A stretch of DNA of 64,000 bases, taken from positions 9,708,184 to 9,772,183 of the forward strand of contig JANVCC010000011.1 in NCBI GenBank assembly GCA_025345505.1, written 5' to 3'. The translations under genes were made by a program, and so were the position numbers. This document shows positions 46,191-59,678 of the stretch, piece by piece. Below the pieces are notes generated by a model, which was not told where the DNA came from, did no database searches, and saw only the letters and a program-made list of their open reading frames with translations. Positions within the stretch are counted from its first letter, which is position 1, and each line of letters starts with the position of its first letter. Source of the stretch: Todiramphus chloris collaris. Lineage: Eukaryota; Chordata; Aves; Coraciiformes; Alcedinidae.

Positions 46191-49100
46191 CAACCACTTT
46201 GAAATACAGTCTAGGTTTTTAACAATGGCTGTGTAATTTTAAAAATTCGTTTTGTATGGCAGTAGCCAAGTACTACCTTTGTAAGCACTGGGTTGTTGCA
46301 TAGCTTAAGAGGAGCTTGCTGTTGCATTTTAGGTAGTGAGACAGGAAAAAGGTATTTCCTCTTCCCCTCTCTCTGTTCCAAACGTTTCTAATTGTCAGTG
46401 TCCTCAAGGCCCACACCTTTTGTATCCAAAGTCCTGCTAGATCTCTTAAAATCTAAGATGTGGTAAAACACCACTGGAAATATGTTCTGGTGTCATGCTC
46501 TGAATTATTCCTCTGTTGCCAGCTCTCCAGCATTTGTACCTTTGGGGGTACTTAAGAGGTTTTTGTTTCATGTTTTTGTGAAGGGGGCTTGGAAGGGAGG
46601 GGGTTGAACAGAGCTGTAGATCTGACAGTTTGTATTTTGTTATTCCAGTAATTACTCAAACATACCTGTAAATTACAGTGTGAGCAGAGTTCCCTAATAT
46701 CCTTAAGTTTTCTAATTGCCATGCTCTATAGAATACAGCATTTTCCCATAGCCTATATCATACTGATCAAGTTTATTGTTTCAAAGCTGTCATTTTTTAA
46801 TCCTGCCATCAGCTGAATTCAATATATTTTCTGTGCATTTTCTTAATAGTGAAAGGCTAAATTATTTAACCTATCTTGCCATTGTAACTGCTTGGAAATC
46901 ATGTACCACTGTCTTAGGCCATGAAAAGTGATGAAGCGTAATAATAAATGAAGGTACTATGAAAGCTGTAAAAGTTTTGTCTCCTTCATGTGTTGGCAAA
47001 GCTTTAGACTTTGTCGTCATTGTTGTTGAGGACTTTTGTGAGAATCTTCAGAAACAACTTCAGCAAACCTCAGTCTTATTGCTCTCTTGCCATAGCTGAA
47101 TTAGGCAGAATTCAAACCAAATGAACCTTTCCAGAGCCAATGACATAAATTCTGTAGAGCCAGTGGCAATTGAACAGGCTCAGAGTGGGTGCCTTGAAGA
47201 CAGAACAACTTTTTTCTTTGATAGTGCAGTGCTGAGGTTGAAGGGACTGGGAGTTATGACTTGAGATTTCTCAAGTTAATTTGTTTTTGTTTGGTTGGTT
47301 TTTTATTTTTCCTAATCAGCAAGACTGACAAACCATCCATTTCACATATACTGGTATTAAAGGATTGATTCAGTTACAGTTTTAATCAATTTGAGAAGCA
47401 AAGGGATTTAAAGAATGGTTTGGCTTACTTCCAGCCAATGGCTACATTGCTCAAGAGAGATTTTATGCCAAGGGTTTGGCAATGCGTGGGAGTCTGAACC
47501 CTCTTTTAGCAATCATGTAATTATTTTTTGTTACAAATAGACAACGGTAGTTACATAGTTTAGAACATTGTGGGTGACTTTAAAACAATGGTGACAGCAA
47601 TTCTATCAGACACCAAAGCAGTACATAAAATCTAGCTGTAGCTCTCTTAAAACTAGACATGGAAGGTGTGGGATTGTTCATTTCATTTCATTGCATTTCC
47701 CAGGCAGTTTCGCTAACTGCTTTTAAAATTGTGTTCATATCATGACCTACATTTTATCAGCAGAATACTGTTAAAAACAGTGCAATATATACAAACACAC
47801 ACATGTAATTTACCTTCATGTAAATTCAGTTGGACTGCAGAGGAAAACAAATTAAAACCACTGAAGAAGTTCCACCAGAAGCAGCTTGAAATCTGCCTGA
47901 GGAATGAATGCTCTCACAGCAAGCTCATGTTCTTCTCCAGTTGCTCAAGTTGACTCCACCTCTCTAGCACCACACAGCCTGCTCTTGAGCAATGCTGCTA
48001 TCATATGAATTCACAAGGGACATGTTTTGGGCTAACATATTGATTGCCTGAGAAACAGGAGATCTGGTTTTTGTTCTCGACAATCATGTAACTGGCTTCT
48101 GTATCAGTTCTGCCTAGGAAATTTCCTTGTCTTGGAGGAAAAAATAAATTAGGATGACTAAATATACATGAGCAACTAAGGAATTCCACTGAACAAGAAA
48201 ATACAGTGAGAGAAGTCCATGCCCTCTTTTGAGCACTCTGATCTAAGGATTACTAGAATGCTGAAATGTTGCCGGTTTGTTGCTGAAAGAACTAATAAAT
48301 ATATTTCTGCAACTGTCCCTTTTGGTATCCCTTAACTATTTGTATGTATATAATTTATTTTCTGAGCTAACATAACTTCATTCTGAAGATAAGTCATGAA
48401 GCTAACCGGAACTTAAGACTACCAAGAAGAGTGCAGCGCAGCAGCTGCCTAGAATATGTATCAAAACCATGAATTAGAGGAGTACAAGTAGGAGTAGTAG
48501 TAATGATAGTATGTTTCAAGACTATAGCCTAAAAGTACCTTGAGAGGAGAAATGCTTGACAATTAATTGCAATAGGTAATTTGACAGTTTGCTAACTTGG
48601 ACTTGTAAACGATATCATATATATTCAAAACCAGAAGTGTTTTCTGCTAAATATTATCCTATAGCTATAGTACTGGACATCTGCATGAACATTTTTAGCC
48701 TGTGGGATATCTGAGTGGGAGGATGAATTGCCAGGTCTTCTAGATTTCAGTACTTCACACTTCTGAGATTTAATCAACTTGGGTGCAAAGAAAAGGACTA
48801 AAGAATAAGAGGTACTGGTGTAGTTAGCTCACCCCACTTTAGTGACATACTAATACAAATGTTTGAAAAGAAGGCAATAGTAGTGAGAGGAGAAGAAAAA
48901 AGAAAGGAAAAATAAAGCATCATAAACATTGCTTTTGAAAAATAAAATCCATGAATATTTGGTTTTTATATATATTGCCTCATGTGAATTGTGTCAATGT
49001 CTGTGGCAAGGTGGGGTGAAAAGTGTACATTCTGCAGCATTGTCACCAGTCATTGCTGTCTAATTCAGTGGGTTTAAATATATTTAATTATTACTTACAA

Positions 49101-49341
49101 CATTATTATAGGATCTTTGCAGATAAAACTTGTAATTTTTGTAGAAATAATGCAGAATTATGCTTACGAATGTCAGAAGTTCTGAAAGAAATGTAAGTGA
49201 TGCCTCTTGGTTGCAGTGTAGCATAGATCTTGCTAGTCTGAAAAATAGGTATTAAAATTATACTGGGATTGAAAGTACAGAAGAACTCCCCCTGATTGTT
49301 GTGGTTAGTCCTAGCTCTTTCTATATTTCTACATTACTGGG

Positions 49342-49400
49342 ATTTTTTTTTTTTGTTTTGTTTTGTTTTGTTTTGTTTGTTTGTTTTTTTGTTGTTTTTC
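49342..49400. repeat. (TTTTG)n low-complexity tract
   Basis: A T run at 49342-49354 is followed by five TTTTG-type units and then TTTG and T-rich sequence. It is a microsatellite, probably length-variable, in intron 4. Confidence 0.9.
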
Positions 49401-49817
49401 TTCTGGCTTTGGACTTCATGTTTCATTTTTTTAGGATCTTGGCCTAGTTCCAGCTGCCTCTACAAAGGTTGCTTTGCCATTTTTGATGAATGAGGCAGAG
49501 CTGGAAAGAGTGACCATGAAAATCTGATATTAGTAATTAAGTTGTTCCATCATATTTCCCTTTTATTTCTCCTTCGCAGATGATCCTGTCCTATTTTCCT
49601 CTCTGAAACTACTAGTCACCAATATTTCACTGCATCTTCAGGAAGTACAAATGAACACAGAACAGCTTTTGTAGTTTTATTCACAATCTGCATTAATGAT
49701 CTTTTAGAAAATAACGTGCATTTAGAAGACAAACTTATGTTGTTTCAGCAGAAGTTTTGTTTGTTTGGTTAGATGAAGATCATGTATCCTAGCTTTAGTT
49801 ATAGCTTGTCAGTGAAT

Positions 49818-50104
49818 ATCACAGAATCACAGAATGTTAAGGGTTGGAAGGCACCTCGAAATATCATCTAGTCCAATCCCCCTGCCAGAGCAGGACCGCC
49901 TAGATCAGGTCACACAGAAACATGCAAAGGTGGGTTTTGAATGTCTCCAGAGAAGGAGACTCTACAACCCCTCTGGGCAGCCCATTCCAGTGCTCTGTCA
50001 TGCTCATGGTGAAAAAGTTTTTCCTTATGTTTCTGTGAAACCTCTTTTGCTCCAGCTTGCACGCATTGCCCCTTGTCCTATCACTGGACATAACAGAGAA
50101 GAGC
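49818..50104 (-). mobile_element. CR1 LINE fragment, antisense
   Basis: This copy of about 287 bp starts with ATCACAGAATCACAGAATG (antisense CR1 terminal repeat) and the GGGTTGGAAGGCACCTC block. The 3' UTR and the end of ORF2 follow. The minus strand reads [20 protein letters not shown] and then [20 protein letters not shown], the CR1 ORF2 C-terminus. It is 5' truncated at about 50104, 14 bases before the next CR1. Confidence 0.92.
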
Positions 50105-50118
50105 TGATGGAATCATAT

Positions 50119-51190
50119 ATAGAATCACAGAATAATTTTGGTTGGAAGAGATCTTTAAGATCATCAAGTCCAACCATTAACTCAGCACTGACAGGTTGCC
50201 AATAAACCACATCCCTCAGCACATCTCTTAGATTCCTCCAGGGATGGGGAGTTCCCCACTTCTCTGGGCAGCCTGTTCCAGTGCTTGACAACCTGTTCTG
50301 TGAAGAAATTTTTCCTGTGTCCAATTTAAACATCCCCTGGTACAAGCTGAAGCCATTTCCTTTTGTCCTATCACTTGTTACTTGGGAGAACAGACTGATT
50401 ATTCACCTCGCTACAACTTCCTTGCAGATAGTTAAGAAAAAAAAGGTCTCTTCTGATCCTTCTTTTCTCCAGGTTAAACAACCACAGTTCCCTCAGTGGT
50501 TGCACATAAGACTTATTCTCTAGACCACTCACTAGCTTTGTTACCTTTCTGTGGACCCTCTCCAACACCTCAATGTCATTCTTGCAGTGAGGGACCCAAA
50601 ACTGAACATGGTACTTAAGATGTGGCCTCACTAGGATTAAGCGCAGGGGGATGAACACTTCCCTAGTCTTGCTGGCCACAGTATTTCTGATACAAGCCAG
50701 GATGCTGTTGGCCTTCTTGGCCACCTGGACACACTGCTGGCTCATATTCAGCTGATTGTCAGTCAGTACCCCCAGTTCCTTTTCTGCTGGGCAGCTTTCC
50801 AGACACTCTTCCTCAAGCCCCTAGTGTTGCCTGGGGTTGTTGTGACACAAATGCAGGACCTGTCACTTGGCCTTGTTGAACGTCATACCATTGTCCTCGG
50901 CTCATCATCCCAGCCCATGCACATCCCTCTGTAGAGCCCCCTACTTTCACACAGGTTGACAGCAGAACCTCCTTTTGCTGTTCATGTACTTATAGAGATA
51001 TTTTTAATTACCTTTTATGGCAGTAGCCAGGTTAAGCTCTAGCTGTGCTTCAGCCTTGCTAATTTTCTCCTTGCATAGCCTCATGGAGTCTTTGGAGTCC
51101 TTCTGCCAGAGGCCTAGAAAAAGAGTTTCCTCTTGTTCCTTTGTTCCAGCCAAAGCTCTCTGTTCAGACAGGCCAGTCTGTATGTGTGAA
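50119..51190 (-). mobile_element. CR1 LINE fragment, antisense, internally deleted
   Basis: This is a second antisense CR1 directly beside 49818-50104, from a different subfamily: its terminus reads ATAGAATCACAGAATAATTTTGG. It includes the ORF2 C-terminal region (minus strand [20 protein letters not shown]-type residues at about 50.72 kb). At about 50985 it passes abruptly to a block (about 50985-51190) that in CR1 lies well upstream, near the segment between endonuclease and RT. This implies an internal deletion that removed the RT core. The right boundary is approximate. Confidence 0.85.
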
Positions 51191-52341
51191 GTTAGAGAAT
51201 AAACAGTTAAAAATAAAATATCTCCTCCTTGCTGTATCTATGTATTTCATTTTAAGGGTAATCACCCTATTGTTTCACTCAGTGAATAGGAAATTGTTAG
51301 CTTATGTAGGAGTGAAACTTGGTTGCAGATTTTTTGTATGTTCCTGCTTTTCTAAAGTATAAAAAAGTCAATGTTAAACTTGCATATGATCTGTTTCTTA
51401 CCTTAATTGCAATGTTTTCATTCTGTGGTTAAACAGATAATTAAGAAAATCTTTGAGGAGTAAGATATGGGCTTGTTGTCTAGGTATGGAAGGAAGAGGT
51501 AGTCTCCAGCTGTAGGTGGTATGTTATTAAGAATACAAATTTATTTCTAATTGCATAGTTAGTGACTCTTTTTATAGTTCTCAAGTGCTTTAAGCTCTTT
51601 TAGTTGAAATGAAATGGGTATGAAAAAGCAAAAATTGCAAATGGTAAAGGCCCCCAGTAATAAACATTCAGCTTATTCTACCTAAGGGATGTTCGAAGAG
51701 GGTGGGCACAGTTATCCTCAGCATTTGCTTAAAGATAAAAGCATAAAGCAGTGGAGTGACTTAAAAATTCTAAGGGGAAATAAATTGTTTGCTATGAAAG
51801 TGACATGTAAGTTTTGCTCTTGGGATCATTCTGAAGCAGTCTCAGACCTCATCTCTAGGGATGGCTGGAGGAAGTTACAATGAGCTTGCAGGGATCAGCT
51901 TGGTGACCTTTTCTAGGTTTCTTTGAATCCTAGACTTTAGGGCAGCTCAGAGCTATGCCAGCATGGATTTTTGCATTCCTGCACATTTCCCTGAGTTCAT
52001 GCTTGAATTATGTTTAGTTGGATGTCATTCATGTATGGAAAAAGTGTATTTTGGAATTGTTTGTTTTGTTTTTTTTTTTTTACCTAAGCATTGTGTTTGC
52101 TCTCCTCAGTTTTTCTGTCATCTATGGTCTACTAAACTGTTGATTTTTCTGTTGCCTGAATATGAAGATGTAGCATCTACGATCAGCTGTTTGCTATGTG
52201 GTGAACTTAGCTAGATTTGTAGGGAATTCTGTGTTGAGTAGAGAATTGAAGGGCGAGACCACCTGCCCCTATACATAGACTAGATGCCTGAGAAGTCTTC
52301 CACTTGCTTCACTGTCTTTTGTGTATTAGGAAATATTTTAT

Positions 52342-52359
52342 TATATATATATATATATA
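52342..52359. repeat. (TA)n dinucleotide tract
   Basis: This is a run of nine TA units at the end of an AT-rich stretch in intron 4. Confidence 0.95.
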
Positions 52360-53973
52360 GTCTTGGTTTGTCAGAAATAAGCATATTTGTTTAGGTTCCT
52401 TCACGACTGTGTGGAAGAGTTTCATTTCAAAGACGTAGCAGCGTTTCTCTGTTACTCACCGGTTTCTTGGTTGTAATAAACCTCTACAGCATTTAAGAAC
52501 CCAGAATGCTTCTTCCCTTAGTAGTGAGACTTCTCAACAGGATCCTTTTTAAGCTGAATGTTTAAACTTGTAGTAAACTCTTCCTATTACCAATGACATA
52601 CTAATATCTGCTTAAAAGCACTTTTTTTTCCTTCAATTTAAATGTTGCAATCCCTTCGTGCTATTTTTGCAGAACGATTCATAAGAAACCATGCAGAACA
52701 TATATGTATCCAGATTGAAAATGTTACATGCCCTCCCACATATAACAATGAAATGTGTGTTTTGCTACTAAGAGTGCAAATACTTCATTGATGTCTGCAT
52801 ATAATTAAATGTGTTAGATTTTCTTTCCGGCTGTACTTCCTGGCAAATGTTTCCTGAATGCCAGCAGCTGTTATTAGGAAAATACTCCCTGATCAACCTG
52901 CTGCTTCTGCATAGGTTGCTTTATATAAAGCCTAAGAACACATTGTTTTTTCTTGCCTGAGTAACACTAGAAGCATTTCATGGATTAAAAGTTCATTATT
53001 TTTAAAAAACAGGTGCACATAGCAAAGTTGGTTTTCTAACAGAATAAACTGATTTAAAAACGAGACTTAAAACATGAAAACGTAGTCACATTTTTCATGT
53101 GGGTTATTAGGTAGGATATAAAGCATCTGTTCTAAACAGAGTTTGTGCTTATTACCATAAAGCTACAGCATCTGATGAACTTAAAAAAGAGTGGTTTTTC
53201 ACTAATGTCGGTTGTATTTCATGTGCACTCTACCTGACTAATTCCTTTTCTCTATATCCACTGAGATTTTGACCTGTCAGAACAACTTCCACAGCTGCCA
53301 GCCTCCCATCTGTTAGTCTTGCTTATAGAAACTGCCTCACATGCTAAGGTGACAACAATGCACATCCAGTCCCCAGCAGGCTGTATGTAATAAGATGGTC
53401 TGACTCCAGTTCCCTACGTATTTTGTATTCCACATTTGTCTTCCCTCCCATTTCATAGAGTGTTATAAACAACCAGAGGTTCCCTTTTCTTGTCGTCCTC
53501 CTCCCAGGTTTCCCTTCTCTTCTTTGTCTGGGTGTGGAAACATGTCAGTTCAGCTCAGCAGGAATTGTTCAGCATAGTTTTCTTTCTTAGTTACTGAAGA
53601 CTATTGCTGGTACCTCTGGTTTTCAGTGTTACCACTAGACGTGGCTACCATTTTTGTCTGTGGTCAGGGACTGCTGGTTGAAACCACTTGTCTGGCATAC
53701 ATATGACTAGCTGATGTATACTAAAAGGATGTAAAGTGGAGGAAGATCATTATCTGTCTCAAGGAAGCACTAGTGAATAAACTTTTACCAGTATTTCCTT
53801 TTGTTGTGACTTCAGACTTTGATTATATGAATCTTTCCATTTGCTTGAGACTGTGAAATGTTCTGTTTCATCCTAATGACTTTTCAATTAAGTTTAATTC
53901 TTTTTAAGGATAAACCTAGGAAGGGTGAATGATTGGATCAATTTAACCTGCCTTTTCTGCTCTACTTTTTCAG

Positions 53974-54015
53974 GATTGCACAGTGTATGAAACAGAGAAT
54001 AAAATTCTTCATGTG
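53974..54015 (+). CDS. CNKSR2: CNKSR2 exon 5 (42-nt CRIC exon)
   Basis: This small coding exon of 42 nt is exactly 14 codons, DCTVYETENKILHV, near the C-terminal part of the CRIC domain. The acceptor is CTGCTCTACTTTTTCAG ending at 53973; the donor is GTG|gtaagt at 54016, close to the ideal donor. Both phases are 0, so skipping would delete 14 residues without shifting the frame. It follows Gln173 of exon 4 and precedes Cys188 of exon 6, in agreement with the mammalian order as I recall it. It is too short for frame-length methods and was found by protein recognition. Confidence 0.95.
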
Positions 54016-57000
54016 GTAAGTAGTGTTTCGATTTCTATTAATAAATACATTTGCGTAGAATACACAGAATTATATAAAGCTGTGTGTTTTGTACTTTTTC
54101 TATGCAGTGCTAATGTGATAATCAACTAGTCTGGCTATGACTGAGTGAATGTAGGAATTACTTGTGGATAGGTAATGATGTTACAGAAGCTGAACGGCAT
54201 ATGAGAAGACAGGAACTTTAGAAGGGCTTGGGTTTGTCTGGCCAAGGCCCATCTGTTATTAGTAAACTCTAGTCAGATGAATGATTTTGAAAAATGGTAG
54301 GTTTTTTTCCAAAAGAGCAGGTTGCTAGGCTTCTATGAAATCATATAAATTTATGACAGTGATATAGCTTTATTTATACAACTCTATTCCTCATAGGAGC
54401 ATGGAGCTAGCCAGAGGAAAATTAATGCAATTATTTCCTTTTGAATTTTCAGCGTAAAATACAATGGTCTGTTTCTAACATCTGTAGTTCTGTTGGTAAT
54501 AAAGCTGTTGAAAGTCATCAGGGCATCAGCACACAGGATGAGTTTGAGAGACTGGTGGATGGGGAGTTTAAAGTTTGAGTAAAATTTGTCTGAAAACTGC
54601 GCTTCAGTTTTAGATATTAAATAGCATTTCATGTGTGGCTATAGTTTAACCCAGACAGGTAATTAAGTTAACCCTGAGCTTGTTTATTCTTCGTAAGAGC
54701 AATTAAAGAGTTGCTATAATTTATTCACTGTATTTCACGTTTAGGTAGGTTTTGATATCTTTCTGTTCTTACTACTGGAGCTTAAGCAAGAAAATATTGG
54801 ATTCCTTTATTTTAAAATGTGAGCTTCCCGATAAATTTTGCTATAGTATCAAATACCTGGCAAGCTGAATTCTACAAGCTTTTGATGCTTTTATTTCACA
54901 GTGATGTGGAATAAAATGTCTCCACATATTTTTAAGTCTCACTGACATGTTTCCCCCGTGGGACACAAAGAATTAGCAATTTTAGTGAGGCTGACATCAT
55001 CATCTTTGCTAGGCTGATCTCTGCAAGTATTTCAGTAATGAAGTTTTCAACTGCATAATCTTGGCTGTAAGTTTGAAATCATTACATATAGCCTGGTTTT
55101 CAATGCATACTTGTTTTCTGCTGTAAGAGCCAAGAGTTCTGACATCTGCTATATACAGTATGTAACTTTTACAAATTGGTAAAAAGGATTGTAAAGGGAG
55201 CTGGCAGTGTTTAGAGCTGATGAAACATCAGTTAATACAATCTTCAACAGAAAATTGTGAGGAAACTGAGAGAGTTTCATGTAAGATAATGTAAGAAACT
55301 TGAGACAGCTTTCAAAAGTTAACTTGCATCACTCAGACTCACATAGGTTTACATCTTTAATCCACACTAACTTCATTGTGGTAACAGATGGACATACGTA
55401 TTATTGTGGAGAGCTTAATTAGCTTCTACAGTTAATGCTCAATCTTGCAAGGAAACATGAATAGAGTGTGGAATGTTTCACTGAAGCCTAGGATTAGGAA
55501 TGACATTATGTATTTCACATAACTTGAATCATTTCTGACCAGGTTGCATTTCAACTGGTGGACGGGATTTCATAGGGAAAAGCTGACCAAGAGCAATCAA
55601 GGAAGGAGATAAATCTGTGATTTATTAAAAGATGGGATTTGAACTCCTGTTTTGAATTTGAAAGCGAGTATTTTAGATATGCACCTGAAAAGGTTGATTT
55701 GGAATTGAAAGGAGTCACAGTTTCCTCTAATCCTTCTCGTTAGAAGGCAGAAAAAAGTGTGTGGCTTTAGCCCATTAGACAATCTAGGGAGATGCAATAT
55801 AGCAGGAAAATTAAGAAAAGAGGGGGAAAACCTACTGATGTCAAAATCTTGAGAGAGTGTCCAGTATTTTTATGCCAGTGTCAAAGAGAGGATATTAGAT
55901 ACATTATGAGATAACAATATTCGAATGCACGAGTACAAACTCAATTAAAGATGCTCTAGAGAGGGGATTAATAATTTAAATCTGCTGTTATAGACTGCAC
56001 AGAGTAATTTTAGAAGCGAATGTTAAAAAGAAGGTTTTCTAATATAAAAAGAATAACAGTGTATTTTGATAAAGGCATAGAAAGTATCTTCAATGAGAAA
56101 TGCTGTGAGAACTAGGAAAAATTGAGAGGAGAGGAACATGTACACAGATGTTATAAAGAGAGAAAGTAAATTCTCCCTTCTTAAATTCAAAGACTATTGG
56201 CAAGTCCTTTTTTCTGAGTACGTTTCTCATGTGCAAACTGTGCAAACTCCTGAAGGTAATAGAAATCATGTCTGGCCAGCATCACATCCAGCTGCCTTTG
56301 AATGATGAGATAGTAACACATAGCTGTGTTCTCTGGGATAACTTAGGAAATGGAATTCAAAACTGTGGACTAACCCCACACAATTTTATGTAACACCTTC
56401 TCTTCATGGCACAAGGAAACAAGGTTCCTCACAAAAGTGAAAGGCAATGACTTAGAATTCATGCAATTAGCCTGAAGGAAATCCTTGTTTCAAGGCATTG
56501 TTCCCACTAAGGACTGAAGTAAAATTTTTAACAGATCCTTCTTACATCAATAAAAATGAACTACAGCTATGGAAATGAAAATAGATTAGATGACACTCTT
56601 CTTCTTTTGGACACCAAGAAATTTACCACCTTAGGAGCAGGTCATTGGATCAAAATAATCAATTTTTGTCCACATAACATACTGAGGGTCCAGTGGTTTA
56701 CTTCAGGTTGAACCTGCATTCTGGGTTGAACATCTTCATTGTTCGTGTGGCTCAAAGTGTTGTTGTGGAGTTGTGTGCCATGGTTCAGGGGCTAGAGCTC
56801 TGTAAGCACACATCTTCTGTGGGGATGATGCCCAGTTCCTCCCGGAGCAAGCTTGCTTTGTGCCAAATTGGGGTGTGAGAGGGTTTGTGGGCATAGACAG
56901 GGGATGCGAGAACACTGCTGCAGTTGAAGTGCATACACGCATACCTCCAAAGTTAAAACACTTAGTCACTGAGTCTTCATGCTTTCCTCTAAATCATGGT

Positions 57001-58583
57001 GGAGTAGGCAACATCCCTCACCCCCGGCCAGATCATCAATTAAACAACTGATTGGTTTGCTTTAGTTAGGTAGGGCCAAAATATAGTTCATGTGCTCATA
57101 TTCTAATGGCAGTAATTTCTTTTGAAAAGTGAAGGAATACTGTCTTTCTTTTAGACACGGCAGTGTGGTTGTTCATGTGGAGAAACTGTTGAATCACCTT
57201 GTCCATAGATAGTATGTTTTAATGTCAATAAACTTATTTAGATGTTATCATTTTAGATATCGCTGATACATTTAAGAAATGATATTCTGTGAAGGCAGAA
57301 CTGTATAGCTTCAGCTTGTATTCAGGAAAGAAATATTTTTGTTGACTCCAAGTAATTTGAGTTTCAAATGCAATATAAAAGCATTTTGATTGTCATCAAA
57401 AATATTGGGTAAAGTATTAAATGAATCCATGTTATTAAACTAAACACATAAAATATATCTAAAGGAAAAAAGGTCTTATGGAAAACTGGTGAAGTTTTAA
57501 GAAGAAATTGCCTACTTCAACTAATTTTTTTCTTCTAAATGGAGTTGCAAAGTATGCCTGGGAAAATAATGTCTTTTCTATAATCTGCCCTAGAATTGCA
57601 GGTATGTTGTAACAATTATTTGAAAGAAAACTCTGTTTCTTAAAGTTGTATTTTTACTGTGAATTTGTTCATGGAAAAAAATTGTTTTCTGTGACATACA
57701 TAACAGAAACCCACACACAAATAATGTGTTGAGTTTTGCTTATTAAGTTGTTGATGTTTCTGAAATATTCATGAATACAGAGAAATGCTTCCTATTTCTG
57801 CGACTTCATTTCTAAGTATAGATTTCCCAGGTTAAATTTTCCTCAGTAAGTGATGTAATAGAGAAATACATAATTAATAATAATGGTAATAGTTTATTAA
57901 TATAAACAGAAATTTAATATAACCAGATAATAATACCAACAGAAGTAGATAGTAATAGAAGATATTAACTTAAGAAGAACAGGTTTTAAAATGCAATATA
58001 AAAGGATAAGTCATAAGCATGGTGTTTGATTCAAAATTGGAAATTAGTAGGCTTTTACTAGTCTATATTTAGAAACTTTGTATTGATTTAACTTGAAATG
58101 ATAAAATGTATGGAAAACTGCTCACCTTAAAAGTGTATCAGTTCTGCTTATTTGAGGAGTTATAAGTTAATCATTGCAAAAGTCTTAATGGAGCTTTAAA
58201 ATCTTTGAAGAATAATTCATTGATTCCATCCAGCTGTTCAAGGCTGTTTATGATGGAAACACTTTCTTCAGGTTACTATTATGTGAAGCAGTAGAGTATG
58301 AAAATGAAAGCAAAGTGAGAAGGTCTAATTATAGAAAGTAGAAGCTGGGCTTCCATCAGATTAATGAGTTTTAACTGAATTCTCTTTTTATTTTAATTCT
58401 ATAAGAAAAGAGAAAGTTTTCCTAAGGAATTTCACTTTTTAAAAATGACACTGCGTTTCCTGTAAAAAAAATGCAGTTTTATTGAGTTGTAAAACCATAG
58501 AAAGTAGAACTGCAGAGTGAAGTTAATATTCAGTTTTTAAAAAACAAATGAGCTATTAAAATTTAAAAAGACTTGCTAAATTG

Positions 58584-58599
58584 AAAAAAAAAAAAAAAA
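58584..58599. repeat. A16 homopolymer
   Basis: This is an uninterrupted run of 16 adenines in intron 5. There is no LINE or retrocopy sequence upstream that would make it a retrotransposition tail. Confidence 0.9.
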
Positions 58600-59388
58600 G
58601 AGAACAAGTAATGGATCAGAATTTTCTCTTCTTGCTAAAAGCCTTGCAGAAACCACAGTGACAATAATTCACTCCTACCCACTATATTTAAATATTTGAT
58701 TTAGAACTATAATTGACTAAAAATGCATTGTCAAAGTATTATTTATATAGTCTTATTAACGAAAAAAAAAGAAGTAGAAAAAGTAACCATCTTCTTCTTT
58801 TCAACACTCTATACCTTGCAAATTGGGCCCAGCAAACTTTAATAGCAGCCTCTCTTTTTGCATCCAAAATAAGATTTAGTTCACTGTTTAAACTTCATGT
58901 ACATGCAAATGCAAGTCCAGGCCCAGTGAGTTCTAAAATTGCCAGAGTTACTGATGTATTCCCTACAGTACAACAAATGTTTTTTAGACTAAAGTTAACT
59001 GATTAGTAACTCTTTGTATTGTCTTAAGCTAACTAGTTAGACTTCATTTTAAGTGCTCATGTACTAAGTTGCTGTGTCTTGGTCAGTTGTAAATAACTTA
59101 GCTCAGAGCATCAGGTGCTTTTCTTGCCCTCAGCCCTGGGAACATGTTTAAGCCAGGATTGCTTCAGTGCTGTAAATAATTGGCAAGATGGATTTAAGCT
59201 TGGTCACTAGCTTGGGTAAAATTAAGGACAGGAACAAACACAGACCTGTTTGCTTGACCAGAAATGCTTGGTGACCCTAGAACTGCCTGAATTGAACAGA
59301 GAACAGATGAACAGTTTGAGGAAAGGCCATGGCTTGTGGAGGCCTCTGAAGCTAGCCATATTCTTAAGAACCTCCACACTGCTGCAGA

Positions 59389-59517
59389 TCATAGAATCAT
59401 AGAATGGTAGGGGTTGGAAGGGACCTCTGGAGATCATCGAGTCCAACCCTCCTGCCAATGCAGGAACATGTAGGGCAGGCCACACAGGAACAGGTCCAGG
59501 CAGGTCTTGAAAGCGTA
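59389..59517 (-). mobile_element. CR1 LINE short 3' fragment, antisense
   Basis: This fragment of about 129 bp starts with TCATAGAATCATAGAATGG and GGTTGGAAGGGACCTCTGG and continues into the CR1 3' UTR. It is strongly 5' truncated. Its broken edge abuts the tail module at 59518, so two CR1 insertions of different subfamilies sit head to tail. Confidence 0.92.
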
Positions 59518-59678
59518 GGAAATGAGGGTTTCTCACTTTATTAATAATAGTAATTCTCCCTCAATTATGTGTGGAATTTTTGATGTGGAAATGGAGCATG
59601 GGCTCTTCCCTCCCCACAAACCACGCAGTGAGGATGCCTGTTTGCTTCCCAGGCCTGAGGGCCAAGGAGTGTCCTGCC
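59518..59678 (-). repeat. Shared non-CR1 3' tail module, copy 2
   Basis: This is a 161-bp segment equal in length to 34778-34938 and nearly identical to it, placed between the CR1 fragment at 59389-59517 and the 3' terminus of the CR1 at 59679. On the minus strand AATAAA lies at 59542-59537, and similarity to copy 1 ends 19 bases beyond it. Its edge coincides with the broken edge of the neighbouring CR1. Confidence 0.8.

Noticed and set aside
56693-57060. Slightly GC-richer block with overlapping frames, considered as an LTR
   Set aside because: No TG...CA ends, no second copy in the window, and no primer-binding or polyadenylation arrangement.
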